Below the pieces are notes generated by a model, which ran no database searches, had not been told where the DNA came from, and saw nothing but the letters and a program-made list of their open reading frames with translations. DNA of 58,732 bases from Singulisphaera sp. GP187 (lineage in GTDB: Bacteria; Planctomycetota; Phycisphaerae; Phycisphaerales; SM1A02). Below are positions 18,146-26,776 of this stretch, piece after piece (positions within the stretch are counted from its first letter, which is position 1; each line of letters opens with the position of its first letter). Location: contig CAMBOV010000017.1 in the NCBI GenBank assembly GCA_945869475.1, positions 1 to 58,732 on the forward strand. The letters are read 5' to 3'. Made by a program: the position numbers and the translations under genes.

Positions 18146-18499
18146 CTAATTGTCACGGGGGGTCTCTTTCTGGTCGCGGGGATTTGCCAGCGGCGGCGGC
18201 GGTCGACGACCCGAAGCTCGATCAAGTTTGTCGAGCGCAGCATTGAGCTTGATCGCGCCGCGGATGAGCGAGTAGGTCGCGATGGCGAATCCAACCAGGG
18301 TTCCGATCATCGTGCCGGTCGTCTCATCGCCCAACCAGGCTCCGATCCCCCATCCCAAGAGCGCACCCGCAAGCATCTCAGTCACAAATTGCCAGCCGAG
18401 GCCCATCATCTTCCAACCGAGCCGCATCTGCTCTTGGTCGTTCTTGACGGGACCGCGCGAGGGAGTGGTCGATCGGGGTGGGCGGTCGAAGGATGGCAC
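18146..18499 (-). CDS. AtpZ-like (ATPase_gene1 family) protein, first gene of the atp operon
   Basis: A 117-residue protein with two membrane helices joined by a Gly-rich turn (LLGWGIGAWLGDETTG, then MIGTLVGFAIATYSLIR). This is the pattern of the small AtpZ/ATPase_gene1 family found at the head of many atp operons, possibly forming a divalent-cation channel with AtpI. The start is a GTG at 18499. No Shine-Dalgarno is present, but TAGTAT on the minus strand ends 6 nt upstream. It is divergent from nuoI with only 27 bp between start codons. Confidence 0.72.
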   Translation of the reverse strand: MPSFDRPPRSTTPSRGPVKNDQEQMRLGWKMMGLGWQFVTEMLAGALLGWGIGAWLGDETTGTMIGTLVGFAIATYSLIRGAIKLNAALDKLDRASGRRPPPPLANPRDQKETPRDN

Positions 18500-18505
18500 G
18501 CGGGC

Positions 18506-18515
18506 ATACTATGAT
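18506..18515. promoter_or_regulatory. Overlapping divergent -10 boxes for atpZ-like and nuoI
   Basis: Ten bases hold two -10-like hexamers on opposite strands: TAGTAT (minus, 18511-18506), 6 nt before the GTG of the atpZ-like gene, and TATGAT (plus, 18510-18515), 11 nt before the nuoI ATG. With 27 bp between the two start codons, both transcripts would have almost no leader and the two polymerases could not bind at once. Confidence 0.5.
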
Positions 18516-18526
18516 TCTGATCCACC

Positions 18527-19084
18527 ATGACGATTCGAGACGATGAAATTATTGATGTCACTCCCAAGAAGTTGACGCTGAGCGAAAACCTCTTCGTTCC
18601 AAACATCATCAAGGGTCTTGGAACAACCCTTCGCCACTTCGTCGAAAACGTCGGGCGAGATGGCACCAATAAGAAGAACCTCTGGGTTGTGCAGTATCCA
18701 GAGCAGAAGCGTGACGACCGACCGGTCGAACAGGGCGGCCAGTTTCGCCCAACGTTTCGCGGTGTGCATCGACTGAATAAAGATGAGGATGGTCGGGTTC
18801 GGTGTGTTGCGTGTTTCATGTGCGCGACGGCGTGTCCGGCGAATTGCATCCACATCGTCGCCGAAGAGAGCCCGTGGCCCGACCGCGAGAAGTACCCCAA
18901 GCAGTTCGACATCGACGAGTTGCGCTGCATTTACTGCGGCATGTGCGAAGAGGCGTGTCCGGTCGACGCGATCGAACTCACCCCCCACTACGAATTGACG
19001 GGGCTCACGCGGGCAGAACTCATCTTCGACAAAGCCAAGTTGCTCGAAGTCTTCGATCAGACGATCGCTGAAAAGCCGATGTGA
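18527..19084 (+). CDS. nuoI: NADH-quinone oxidoreductase subunit I (2x[4Fe-4S])
   Basis: A 185-residue complex I subunit that carries clusters N6a and N6b in the peripheral arm. Both ferredoxin motifs are intact: Cys93/96/99/103 (CVACFMCATACP) and Cys134/137/140/144 (CIYCGMCEEACP). Length and the N-terminal PKKLTLSENLFVP region are typical. The gene is alone, flanked by the atp operon (divergent) and an AsmA-like gene (convergent); the other nuo genes are not nearby. The start is an ATG at 18527 with TATGAT 11 nt upstream. Confidence 0.95.
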   Translation: MTIRDDEIIDVTPKKLTLSENLFVPNIIKGLGTTLRHFVENVGRDGTNKKNLWVVQYPEQKRDDRPVEQGGQFRPTFRGVHRLNKDEDGRVRCVACFMCATACPANCIHIVAEESPWPDREKYPKQFDIDELRCIYCGMCEEACPVDAIELTPHYELTGLTRAELIFDKAKLLEVFDQTIAEKPM

Positions 19085-19123
19085 TTCGCGCTGAATCGGC
19101 TCCCCATCGAGCGCCGCGCGCGG

Positions 19124-22100
19124 TCACTTTCCAAAGAGCCCCTTGAGTTTGTCGAGCGTGCCTCCGATATCTCGCAGGCCCTTCTCGACCTGCTTGGCGT
19201 TGATCGCCGAAGCGTCGAAGACCAGTTTGACGTTGCTCTGCAGCGGCACTTTCTTTCCATCGACTTCACCGAGTGGACCGCTCAGCGTGATATCTGCCTG
19301 CACGAGTTCTCCTGGATCGATCGGCAGTGCAGAGATCGCGTTACTGAGTTGGATCATCGTTCCAGAGAGAGCGTTCGATGCGCCTCCGACACTTCGTGCG
19401 AGCGATGCGAGTGGATATCGGCAGGTGATCGCGTTGGCGTAGGGCGGTGTGCGTGCGAGGTTGATGTCGCCAGACAACTTGAGCGTCTGCTGCCACTTCT
19501 CGCCGAGCTTTCCAGCGTGCACGATGAAGTCTTGATACTTCAATTGCCCAGCGCGCACGGTGATGACGAGCGGCTGAATCTGTGCGGGAATCGTCGCTGA
19601 GTCTCCCTGCTGTGCGAGAAGCATCACACCAAGCACTTGATTGCTGCGCACGATTTGCACATCACCGACTTCAATGCGCGCATCGAGGTCAAGTGTGGCG
19701 AGTTTGCCATCCAAGGGATACGACGCGTTCGAGACACTCAGCACAATTGGTGGTGCTGAGCGAATATCGGCGAGCACTGGATTGAGTGGCTCGAGAAGCC
19801 GTCGCTGCAAAACTGGATTGATCATGAAGGTGCAGCGCAACGGATTCGCCGCGGTCACGATCGCATGTCCACCCGAAATCAGCACGTTTGGCGCTGCGAT
19901 GTCGAGAAACTGCGTCTTGAGCGTCGCGGCGATCTGCGTCTGTTCGATGCCGGTGGCGGGGTCCACTCGTTTCGTGTCAACCGTTGCGTCAAGCGTCGGA
20001 CCAAGCGCCTCGACGAGTTGTCCGCCCTGACCTGTCATCGCATCGACGAGTGCTGTCGTCACCGCGCGCGCCTGCGCGTGTGCCGTCCACGAAGCTCCAA
20101 GGGGATCGAATGCGCCCGCAGCGCTCATGAGATGCGTAGCCGATGCGTTGACTGCAATGCTTCCGCCGTGGGGTCCGCCGCTAGCGATTGTGAGTGCGAC
20201 CGAATCGGCGAGGCGTGGCGACTGCACATGAATCGTCGTGGCGCCGACCGAAACCACGGGCTTGCCTTTGGGTTGGATGTCGAGGGCGGCGAGAGTGAGC
20301 GTCGCGTCGAGCGCACTTTGCGCGATCGCTGTGGGCGAGAGCGTGAGCGACTTGATCGCGAGCGTTGTGTTGACGTCACCCACGCGAGAGAGCGCAGAGG
20401 TTGCGTCGCTGGTTCCGCTCGACCAATCGACGAGTGCGAGCACGAGTGCGCCAGGAGTTTGAACCTGCACCGTGCTCTCGCGCAGGGTGAGTGGCTGCGC
20501 GGACGAGCCTAAAAGAGAACGTAAGTCTCCCTGTGCGTTGATCGAAAGTGCAAGCGCACTCGCTGCAGCGGCACCCACCTGAACTGTGCTGCGCAGCGAT
20601 GCAGTGAGCGCTTGGTCGAGTTGCTTCGAGTTCACTGAGCAGGTTGTTGCCCCGAGCGTGACCTTCGTCTTTCCGGTTGGAGTGATGCTCGTGGGCGCAA
20701 GTGCGATCGTTGCGTCGATCGATCCCATCTGAATCGCCGCTCCGGGCAGCGTGAGCGCATTGACCTTGATCTCTGCGGAGATATCGCCAAGTTGTGTGAT
20801 CGCCAGAGGAGCGGCGGTTGCGCCTTGACTCCACTGCGCAAGAGCGAGTGCGAGCGCACCTGGAGCTTTGATCGAGACGTGGCTCGCTGTCAGCGTGAGC
20901 GGAACTGCGCTCTCGCCGAGCAACGATCGCAAATCTCCTCGCGCGTCGATGTCGAGCGCGAGTGGTCCTGCAATAGATTTGCCAACGGTGAAATCTCCAG
21001 TGAGAGAGGCCTTGGCGTGTTGCGCAAGGCGCGGGCTGCTGATCTGCAACTTGACTTGTCCAAACGTGATTGGCGCGCGTCCCACCGAAGTGAACGAGCC
21101 TGGCTCGATGACTGCGCTCATGACGACCGATGCATCGTCTGCCTTTCCGGTCCAGCGAAGGCTCTCGATGGCGAGCGATCCGATGATCGATTCGCCCTGA
21201 CTCTGAGAGTGTGCTTGTGCGAGGAGCGCAGCAGGAAGGTCGAAGGTCGCGGTTGTCGCTGCGAGGTCGATCGCGGTTGCAGAGCGCGTGCCCGTTGTGT
21301 TGAGTGTGAGTCGAGGCAGCGCGATCTTCGCGGTGAATGCATCGGATGCTGCTGCGCGGTTGTACGACCCCTGCACTCGGCCGGGCCCCGCGAGCATGAC
21401 CGACGCTTCTTTCGCGTCGACCATCTGCACGAGTATCTCGCCACTTTCGACGGTGAGATCGAGCGTTGACTGGAACGGCGGCGCCGCGAAATCGTTCATC
21501 GCAAAGGTCGCGGAGAACGCCCCTGCCGCGCGACCTGCGTCGAGAATCTTCGCGCTCGCGGATGACTGAATGCCGCCCAGCGCTCCGTCTGCGCGCGCAG
21601 CAACCGTTGCCGACAGAGTGAAGTCGCGCAGTTGCGCTCCGTGGGTGAGCCCAGGAGCGCGCGCGATCTCGATGAGCGGCGAGGACACAACACATTTGAT
21701 GTGCGCGGGAATCGCGCGACCTGTGGCAAGCGCGGCTCGCGTGACTGAGAGAGGTTCGGTGCGCAGAGCCAGCGTCATTGGCGCAGTGAGCGCGACCGTC
21801 GCCGGCGCGAACTTCGCGACGAGCGCTGGAGAGACGATGGTTGATAGCGTGACGGGGTCGGTCGAGAGCGACTCTTCATTCCACGAAACCTTCGTTGCGA
21901 GAGACGTGTCGCTCAACTGAAACGCAACCATCGCACTGCCTGCGTCGAGAGAGGCGTCGAGATCAACGCGACCTGCGATGGATGTGAGAGCGCACTCTGC
22001 GAGCAGTGTGCGAGTCGATTCAGGCAACCACTGAGCGGTCGCGAGCGAGAGCGATCCGATGGAGATTGAGCCTGTCGCGTGCGCTGATTTCACTGCCACG

Positions 22101-23650
22101 CCAGTAGCACCGACAAGTTTCGTCACGACTTGATCGACCGAGAGTGGCGCTCCGTCAAACGAGGTCGTCACTGCGACGGTCACGGCGCGTGTGAAGTCAC
22201 TGCTCGTCACTCGCATGCGTGTCGCACCAACGTCGCACTGCACGGGCGCTGTGTCGGGCTGCGGCGAAGTCGCGGCCGCTGGCGCCGAGGCGAACCTGAG
22301 TTTCATCGGCGAGAGCGAAAGATCGATCTCGCCCTTCACTTGCTTCCAGTGTGAAGGATCTTTCGCGAGACCGAGCGGAATCGTCACGCCAGTGCCCGTG
22401 AGAGTGAATGCAGTCGCCGCTGCTGGTCGCGCACCGGCTGGCAGAAGTGCAGGATCGATTCTCGCGTGCAGATCAAGCACCGACAGCGCGAGAAAGTGCC
22501 CGGTCGCGTCGAGTGATCCGCGCACCTTCAGCTGCACTGCCGTCGAGTTGATCTCGATCGCACCAGATCGCCCTTCGAGCGAGGCGTTGAGGCTCACGGT
22601 TGGGCCAATGTCACGCGCTGCGTTCATTCCCGCAGGCATCCAGTGCGCGAGCGCCGTTGTCGAGAGTCCATCGACTGCGATCGATCCGCTGAACGAGCTC
22701 TCACTGGGTTCGAGCGGACTCTTCGCGCTCACATCGATCCGCAGCGTTGCCGATTCGCCCGTGGGCACTTGAATCGTCGTCGTGCCAGTGACCGCAACCT
22801 CACTCGCGAGTCGCTGCGACGAAATCTTCAGCGAGAGCGAAGGAACGACGATGCTGCCGCCAGTGATCGACAGCGCGAGTTCGCTCGCCGTCACGTCGAA
22901 CTCGACTGCGCTCTCCGTGAGATCGATCGATCCATCCTGTGCGAAGAGTGGATGGACCACTCCACGAATCGCGAGCGATCCACTCTTCTCGCCGACGTGT
23001 GTCGTCGCTGAAAAATCGGCGCGAAGTCCACTCTTCTCGATCGCGAAGGTGCCCTTGAGATCCTTCAGCCCATCGACTCGACCCGTTTCGCTGCTTGTCG
23101 CCGTGATGGTGAGAGCAGCGATATCGAGGGTGAGTCCATCAAGTGTCGCAGCGAGCGATTGCGATGGATCTGACGGAAGCGCTGCCTTGGGCGACGCCGC
23201 AGCGGGCGCTAGCGTGGGTTGCCCAGCGACAGCGCGAGCAACGAACAACTCAGTGATCGAGAGAGATCCATCGGCACGGTAGGTCGTTGCGATCGCGCCA
23301 GAAAGTGTGATGCGCGGCGCCTGCGACTGTCGCACGAGCGCGAGGAGTGCATTGTCGGCGGTGATGTCGAGCGCGATCGAGGCGCCATCCGCGCCAGTGA
23401 TTGAGAGACCACCAATGACTTGCGGACCCGACCACGAGAGTGAAAGATCTGCGAGAGCGATCTCGCCGTGCACATGTGGCGCAGCGAAGTGCAGCGCGAG
23501 GTTGCGTCCGAGAGTTGAGCTGAGCAGTGTTGGAAGAAGCGCCACGACGATCGCGAGCAGAAGCGTCAACGCGACCGCGGCGAGCGCGATCCGCCGCATC
23601 CAGGTGCGACGACGCGATGCCGAACGATTGGATGGCTGTTGCGCTGTCAT
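19124..23650 (-). CDS. Giant AsmA/TamB-superfamily-like envelope protein
   Basis: A 1508-residue protein with a basic N-terminus, one membrane anchor (about residues 18-42) and then about 1450 residues of repetitive beta-strand-like sequence. AsmA-type features are the N-terminal 'ALADLSLSW...GGLSI' segment right after the anchor and many repeats of the form 'LA.SVALTIAS....GSIAVNAS'. Internal duplication is evident: two ~130-residue blocks repeat 'LDIDARGDLRSLLGESAVPLTL' and 'LSINAQGDLRSLLGSSAQPLTL'. Known AsmA/TamB/YhdP proteins are lipid-transfer bridges between inner and outer membranes. TAGACT ends 11 nt before the ATG. It lies 42 nt downstream of nadA. Confidence 0.75.
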   Translation of the reverse strand: MTAQQPSNRSASRRRTWMRRIALAAVALTLLLAIVVALLPTLLSSTLGRNLALHFAAPHVHGEIALADLSLSWSGPQVIGGLSITGADGASIALDITADNALLALVRQSQAPRITLSGAIATTYRADGSLSITELFVARAVAGQPTLAPAAASPKAALPSDPSQSLAATLDGLTLDIAALTITATSSETGRVDGLKDLKGTFAIEKSGLRADFSATTHVGEKSGSLAIRGVVHPLFAQDGSIDLTESAVEFDVTASELALSITGGSIVVPSLSLKISSQRLASEVAVTGTTTIQVPTGESATLRIDVSAKSPLEPSESSFSGSIAVDGLSTTALAHWMPAGMNAARDIGPTVSLNASLEGRSGAIEINSTAVQLKVRGSLDATGHFLALSVLDLHARIDPALLPAGARPAAATAFTLTGTGVTIPLGLAKDPSHWKQVKGEIDLSLSPMKLRFASAPAAATSPQPDTAPVQCDVGATRMRVTSSDFTRAVTVAVTTSFDGAPLSVDQVVTKLVGATGVAVKSAHATGSISIGSLSLATAQWLPESTRTLLAECALTSIAGRVDLDASLDAGSAMVAFQLSDTSLATKVSWNEESLSTDPVTLSTIVSPALVAKFAPATVALTAPMTLALRTEPLSVTRAALATGRAIPAHIKCVVSSPLIEIARAPGLTHGAQLRDFTLSATVAARADGALGGIQSSASAKILDAGRAAGAFSATFAMNDFAAPPFQSTLDLTVESGEILVQMVDAKEASVMLAGPGRVQGSYNRAAASDAFTAKIALPRLTLNTTGTRSATAIDLAATTATFDLPAALLAQAHSQSQGESIIGSLAIESLRWTGKADDASVVMSAVIEPGSFTSVGRAPITFGQVKLQISSPRLAQHAKASLTGDFTVGKSIAGPLALDIDARGDLRSLLGESAVPLTLTASHVSIKAPGALALALAQWSQGATAAPLAITQLGDISAEIKVNALTLPGAAIQMGSIDATIALAPTSITPTGKTKVTLGATTCSVNSKQLDQALTASLRSTVQVGAAAASALALSINAQGDLRSLLGSSAQPLTLRESTVQVQTPGALVLALVDWSSGTSDATSALSRVGDVNTTLAIKSLTLSPTAIAQSALDATLTLAALDIQPKGKPVVSVGATTIHVQSPRLADSVALTIASGGPHGGSIAVNASATHLMSAAGAFDPLGASWTAHAQARAVTTALVDAMTGQGGQLVEALGPTLDATVDTKRVDPATGIEQTQIAATLKTQFLDIAAPNVLISGGHAIVTAANPLRCTFMINPVLQRRLLEPLNPVLADIRSAPPIVLSVSNASYPLDGKLATLDLDARIEVGDVQIVRSNQVLGVMLLAQQGDSATIPAQIQPLVITVRAGQLKYQDFIVHAGKLGEKWQQTLKLSGDINLARTPPYANAITCRYPLASLARSVGGASNALSGTMIQLSNAISALPIDPGELVQADITLSGPLGEVDGKKVPLQSNVKLVFDASAINAKQVEKGLRDIGGTLDKLKGLFGK

Positions 23651-23692
23651 TCGAGCTCCCGAGTCTATGCGTTCACCGCTGCAATAACCCGA

Positions 23693-24889
23693 TTAGTCGA
23701 CGAGCGCAGCTTTCTTCGTTGCAACATTCGTCAGCATCCGATCGAGTGCGATGCGAGCCCCCACCCGCGCCTTCTCGTGCACGCGAATCTCGTTCACAAC
23801 TTTGCCGGCAACGAGCGAGTCGAGCACCCACGCGAGGTGGGGTTGGTCGATCCGGTACATCGTCGTGCACAGGCACTGACAGCCAGAGAGCATCTCGACA
23901 GCAACTCCGCGAGTCTGAGCCTCGCGTGCAAGCCGCGTGACGAGATGCACCTCGGTGCCGACGGCGAAGGATGATCCGCTCTTTGCATCGCTGATTGTTT
24001 GAATGATGAACTCGGTGGACCCACTGAGGTCAGAGGCATCGACCACGTCTTGCGAACACTCAGGATGCACGAGCACTGTGGTGCGATCCTTTCGCTCACG
24101 CACTGCATCAACATGCTCGGCGCGAAAGAGTTTGTGCACGCTGCAATGACCCGCCCAGAGAATCACATCGACCGCGCGAATCGCCTCGGCCGAGATTCCT
24201 CCGTGTTCTTTCTTTGGATCCCACACCGCCGTCTGCGCAGACTTCTTCGACCTCTGCGCATCGACCTCGGTGATCATCCCGCGCGCATGCGCCGTGTTTC
24301 GCCCAAGATGCTGATCGGGCAAGAAAAACACTTTGATTTTTTCGCCGCGTACTTTCGGTTGATCGCCGCCTGCGAGCGCCCAGTCGAAGACATGTTTCGC
24401 GTTTGAACTTGTGCAGCACGCTCCGCCGTGCGTGCCGACAAACGCTTTGATTGCGGCGCTTGAATTCACGTACGTCACCGGAATCACCCGCGTCTTCTCA
24501 CCCGCGACTGCTGCTGTGATGAAATCCCACGCGTCGACGGCGTCTTCGTACGCAGCCATGTCTGCCATCGAACATCCCGCCCCAAGATCTGGAAGGATCA
24601 CTCGCACCGAAGGCTCGGTGAGCACATCGGCCGTCTCAGCCATGAAGTGCACACCACAGAAGACGATGAATTCAGTGCCTCGCTGGGGACTCTCTGCCCC
24701 CGCAATCTGGCTGAGCTTAAGACTGTCTCCGATGAAGTCTGCGTGCTGAATTACTTCATCCTGCTGATAATGATGACCCAGAATCATGAGTCGCTGCCCA
24801 AGCTCGGTGCGGCGCTGGGAAATCAGTTCTGCGAGCGCGACCGGGCTTGAGTCACGATATTTTTGTGGGATCTCGGGCTGCCAAAGCAT
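23693..24889 (-). CDS. nadA: Quinolinate synthase NadA
   Basis: A 398-residue [4Fe-4S] enzyme that condenses iminoaspartate with dihydroxyacetone phosphate in NAD synthesis. The substrate motif LGHHYQQDEV (38-47) and the three cluster-Cys regions are present: Cys78 (VFCGVHF), Cys158/159 (GGACCTSSNA) and the SGCQCLC cluster (337-341). VFFLPDQHLGRNTA is the conserved third-domain motif. nadB and nadC are not nearby. The start is an ATG at 24889 with a perfect TATAAT 8 nt upstream and no Shine-Dalgarno. Confidence 0.96.
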   Translation of the reverse strand: MLWQPEIPQKYRDSSPVALAELISQRRTELGQRLMILGHHYQQDEVIQHADFIGDSLKLSQIAGAESPQRGTEFIVFCGVHFMAETADVLTEPSVRVILPDLGAGCSMADMAAYEDAVDAWDFITAAVAGEKTRVIPVTYVNSSAAIKAFVGTHGGACCTSSNAKHVFDWALAGGDQPKVRGEKIKVFFLPDQHLGRNTAHARGMITEVDAQRSKKSAQTAVWDPKKEHGGISAEAIRAVDVILWAGHCSVHKLFRAEHVDAVRERKDRTTVLVHPECSQDVVDASDLSGSTEFIIQTISDAKSGSSFAVGTEVHLVTRLAREAQTRGVAVEMLSGCQCLCTTMYRIDQPHLAWVLDSLVAGKVVNEIRVHEKARVGARIALDRMLTNVATKKAALVD

Positions 24890-24897
24890 TCTTGGCC

Positions 24898-24903
24898 ATT
24901 ATA
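24898..24903 (-). promoter_or_regulatory. Consensus -10 box TATAAT before nadA
   Basis: A perfect TATAAT on the minus strand ends 8 nt before the nadA ATG. Transcription would start at or within 2-3 nt of the start codon, giving a leaderless or near-leaderless mRNA. No clear -35 was found. Confidence 0.6.
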
Positions 24904-24981
24904 ACTCGTGCGAACGACCAACAGTGACCAGCGATCAACCAACATTTTTGTGAAACTTTCGGGATTCCCTTTTCAATTGTG

Positions 24982-24997
24982 GATCGCAGATGCGATC
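24982..24997 (+). promoter_or_regulatory. Perfect 6-bp inverted repeat upstream of the FG-GAP gene
   Basis: GATCGC-AGAT-GCGATC is a perfect inverted repeat with a 4-nt loop, 62 nt before the start at 25060. It could be an operator half-site pair or a weak RNA hairpin; nothing further supports a function. Confidence 0.35.
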
Positions 24998-25016
24998 ATT
25001 GCAATCATTCCACATT

Positions 25017-25048
25017 CATCCGTATCCATTTGTCTCCATCCGTATCCA
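25017..25048 (+). repeat. Two copies of CATCCGTATCCA in the 5' region
   Basis: CATCCGTATCCA occurs at 25017-25028 and 25037-25048, a 20-bp period (two helical turns). The second copy ends 11 nt before the start codon. The spacing suits a dimeric or paired protein site, but it may be a chance duplication. Confidence 0.6.
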
Positions 25049-25059
25049 AGGGTTCACAT

Positions 25060-26736
25060 ATGAAGCGTCGAGGTACCACCACTGTTCATCTCTCGCTCCT
25101 TTGCGTCTGTGCCGCGACTGCCGTGACGCATTCGACCGCGTCGGCGATCCCGCCAACGCAGACCGCCAAGTTGACCGCAACCGACGGACTCGCCGTCGAT
25201 CAATTTGGATACGCCTCAGCGGTCTCGAATCTGCTTGGCATCGCCGGAGCCTCTCCTGACATCGCGATCGTTGGAATCGTCAATGATGACATCGGCACCG
25301 CCGTCAGCCGCGGCTCTGCGAACATCTATAAGTTGAACGCGTCGGGAGTGTGGGTGTACGAAACGAAGTTGACGGCGTCCGATGGTCTTGCCAATGATTT
25401 CTTCGGCGCAGCTGTCGCGATCTTTGGCGATACGGCAATGGTGGGCGCACCGAACGATGATGGCACTTTCATAGATCAGGGTTCCGCCTACATCTTTAAG
25501 CGAAGCACCGCTGGAGTCTGGACTCAAACCGGCAAACTCATCGCGAGTGATCCTGGAGCGAGCGACCTTCTTGGATTCTCCGTCGCATTGACGAGCACAA
25601 CTGTTGCGACGGGCACCTTCGCAGACCTCGCACTCGCGGGTGCGGTGCAGGACACCGTCGGCACCCTTGTCGCTCAAGGTTCGGCGTATGTCTTCAAGCG
25701 CGCGACCGCCGGCACGTGGGCTCAAGAGGCGAAGCTCGTCGTCACTGGCACCGATGCTGCGGCGAATGAGTACTTCGGTCAATCAGTCTCGATCTACGGC
25801 GACCGCGCACTGGTTGGCACCCCAGGCGATGACATCAGCGCAATCGCCGATCGCGGCTCGGCCTACACCTTCAAGCGTTCGGCCTCTGCCGTCTGGACGC
25901 AAGAGGCCAAGTTGGTTGCGAGCGACGGCGCAGCCACCGACTACTTCGGATTCTCCTGCTGCCTCTTCAACAATCATCTGATCATCGGCGCACCCAACGA
26001 CGATTTCTCGGCAGTGCTCGATCGCGGCTCGGCGTACATCTTTCAACTCTCTGGCACCTCGGCGTGGACTCAAGAGGCCAAGGTGGTCGCGAGCGATGGA
26101 GTTGCGAGCGACTTCTTTGGAAGTTCAGTCGCGCTGCAAGGCAACTTGGCCGTCGCGACGACTCCCAATGACGATGGATTCGCGCAGGGCGGCGCGACCA
26201 CCTACACCAACATCGGTGCGGCATATCTCTTCATACAGACCGGCACCTCGACGTGGACTCAAGAGCCCCGCTTCACCTGCGCCGATGGTCAGAGTGAAAA
26301 GTATTTCGGCGACTCTCTTGGAATTTTCGGCGACTCCGCAATCATCGGAGCCGACGGCGATGATGTGAGTGGAATGCAGGACCGCGGTTCGGCGTACATC
26401 TTTCGATTGGCGCCGCTTGATTGCAACGGCAATGGCGTCCCAGACGCTGAAGACATCGCATCTGGAATCGCCAGAGATTGCAATCTCAACGCAATTCCAG
26501 ATTCGTGCGATCTCGCTGCTGGCGCCATCGACACCGACAGCGATGGACGGATCGATTCGTGCGAGCGCGACTACGGCGACTTTGACCTCAACGGCGTTAT
26601 CAATGGGCTCGACCTTGCGTACATTCTCTCTGGATGGGGACAACCGAATCCACCCATCGGCGATGTCGACCACAACGGAGTGATCGACGGCGCTGACCTC
26701 ACTGCCGTGCTCTCGCGTTGGGGTGCAGTTCCGTAA
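25060..26736 (+). CDS. Secreted FG-GAP-repeat protein with C-terminal dockerin-like EF hands
   Basis: A 558-residue exported protein. The signal peptide spans residues 1 to about 28. Then come about seven repeats of 55-60 residues with the FG-GAP pattern (DGLANDFFGAAVAIFGDTAMVGAPNDD, then GSAYIF, then WTQEAKL), predicted to form a beta-propeller with calcium loops. The C-terminus holds DCNGNGVPDAEDI and DCNLNAIPDSCDL repeats and a dockerin-like pair, GDFDLNGVINGLDLAYIL and GDVDHNGVIDGADL, each followed by W-G. Such proteins are common in Phycisphaerae; binding partners are unknown. The ATG at 25060 is chosen because the signal peptide begins there. No Shine-Dalgarno is obvious. Confidence 0.85.
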   Translation: MKRRGTTTVHLSLLCVCAATAVTHSTASAIPPTQTAKLTATDGLAVDQFGYASAVSNLLGIAGASPDIAIVGIVNDDIGTAVSRGSANIYKLNASGVWVYETKLTASDGLANDFFGAAVAIFGDTAMVGAPNDDGTFIDQGSAYIFKRSTAGVWTQTGKLIASDPGASDLLGFSVALTSTTVATGTFADLALAGAVQDTVGTLVAQGSAYVFKRATAGTWAQEAKLVVTGTDAAANEYFGQSVSIYGDRALVGTPGDDISAIADRGSAYTFKRSASAVWTQEAKLVASDGAATDYFGFSCCLFNNHLIIGAPNDDFSAVLDRGSAYIFQLSGTSAWTQEAKVVASDGVASDFFGSSVALQGNLAVATTPNDDGFAQGGATTYTNIGAAYLFIQTGTSTWTQEPRFTCADGQSEKYFGDSLGIFGDSAIIGADGDDVSGMQDRGSAYIFRLAPLDCNGNGVPDAEDIASGIARDCNLNAIPDSCDLAAGAIDTDSDGRIDSCERDYGDFDLNGVINGLDLAYILSGWGQPNPPIGDVDHNGVIDGADLTAVLSRWGAVP

Positions 26737-26761
26737 GACGCGGCGCGCCTGGGGTGCTCTC

Positions 26762-26767
26762 TATGAT
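26762..26767 (+). promoter_or_regulatory. -10-like TATGAT before ispE
   Basis: TATGAT ends 9 nt before the ATG at 26777, with no Shine-Dalgarno between. The same hexamer at the same distance precedes pepF. Confidence 0.5.
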
Positions 26768-26776
26768 TCCGCTCCC

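Noticed and set aside
20376-21695. A 439-codon minus-strand frame
   Set aside because: Out-of-frame shadow of the AsmA-like gene; composition dominated by R, S and H, no domain.
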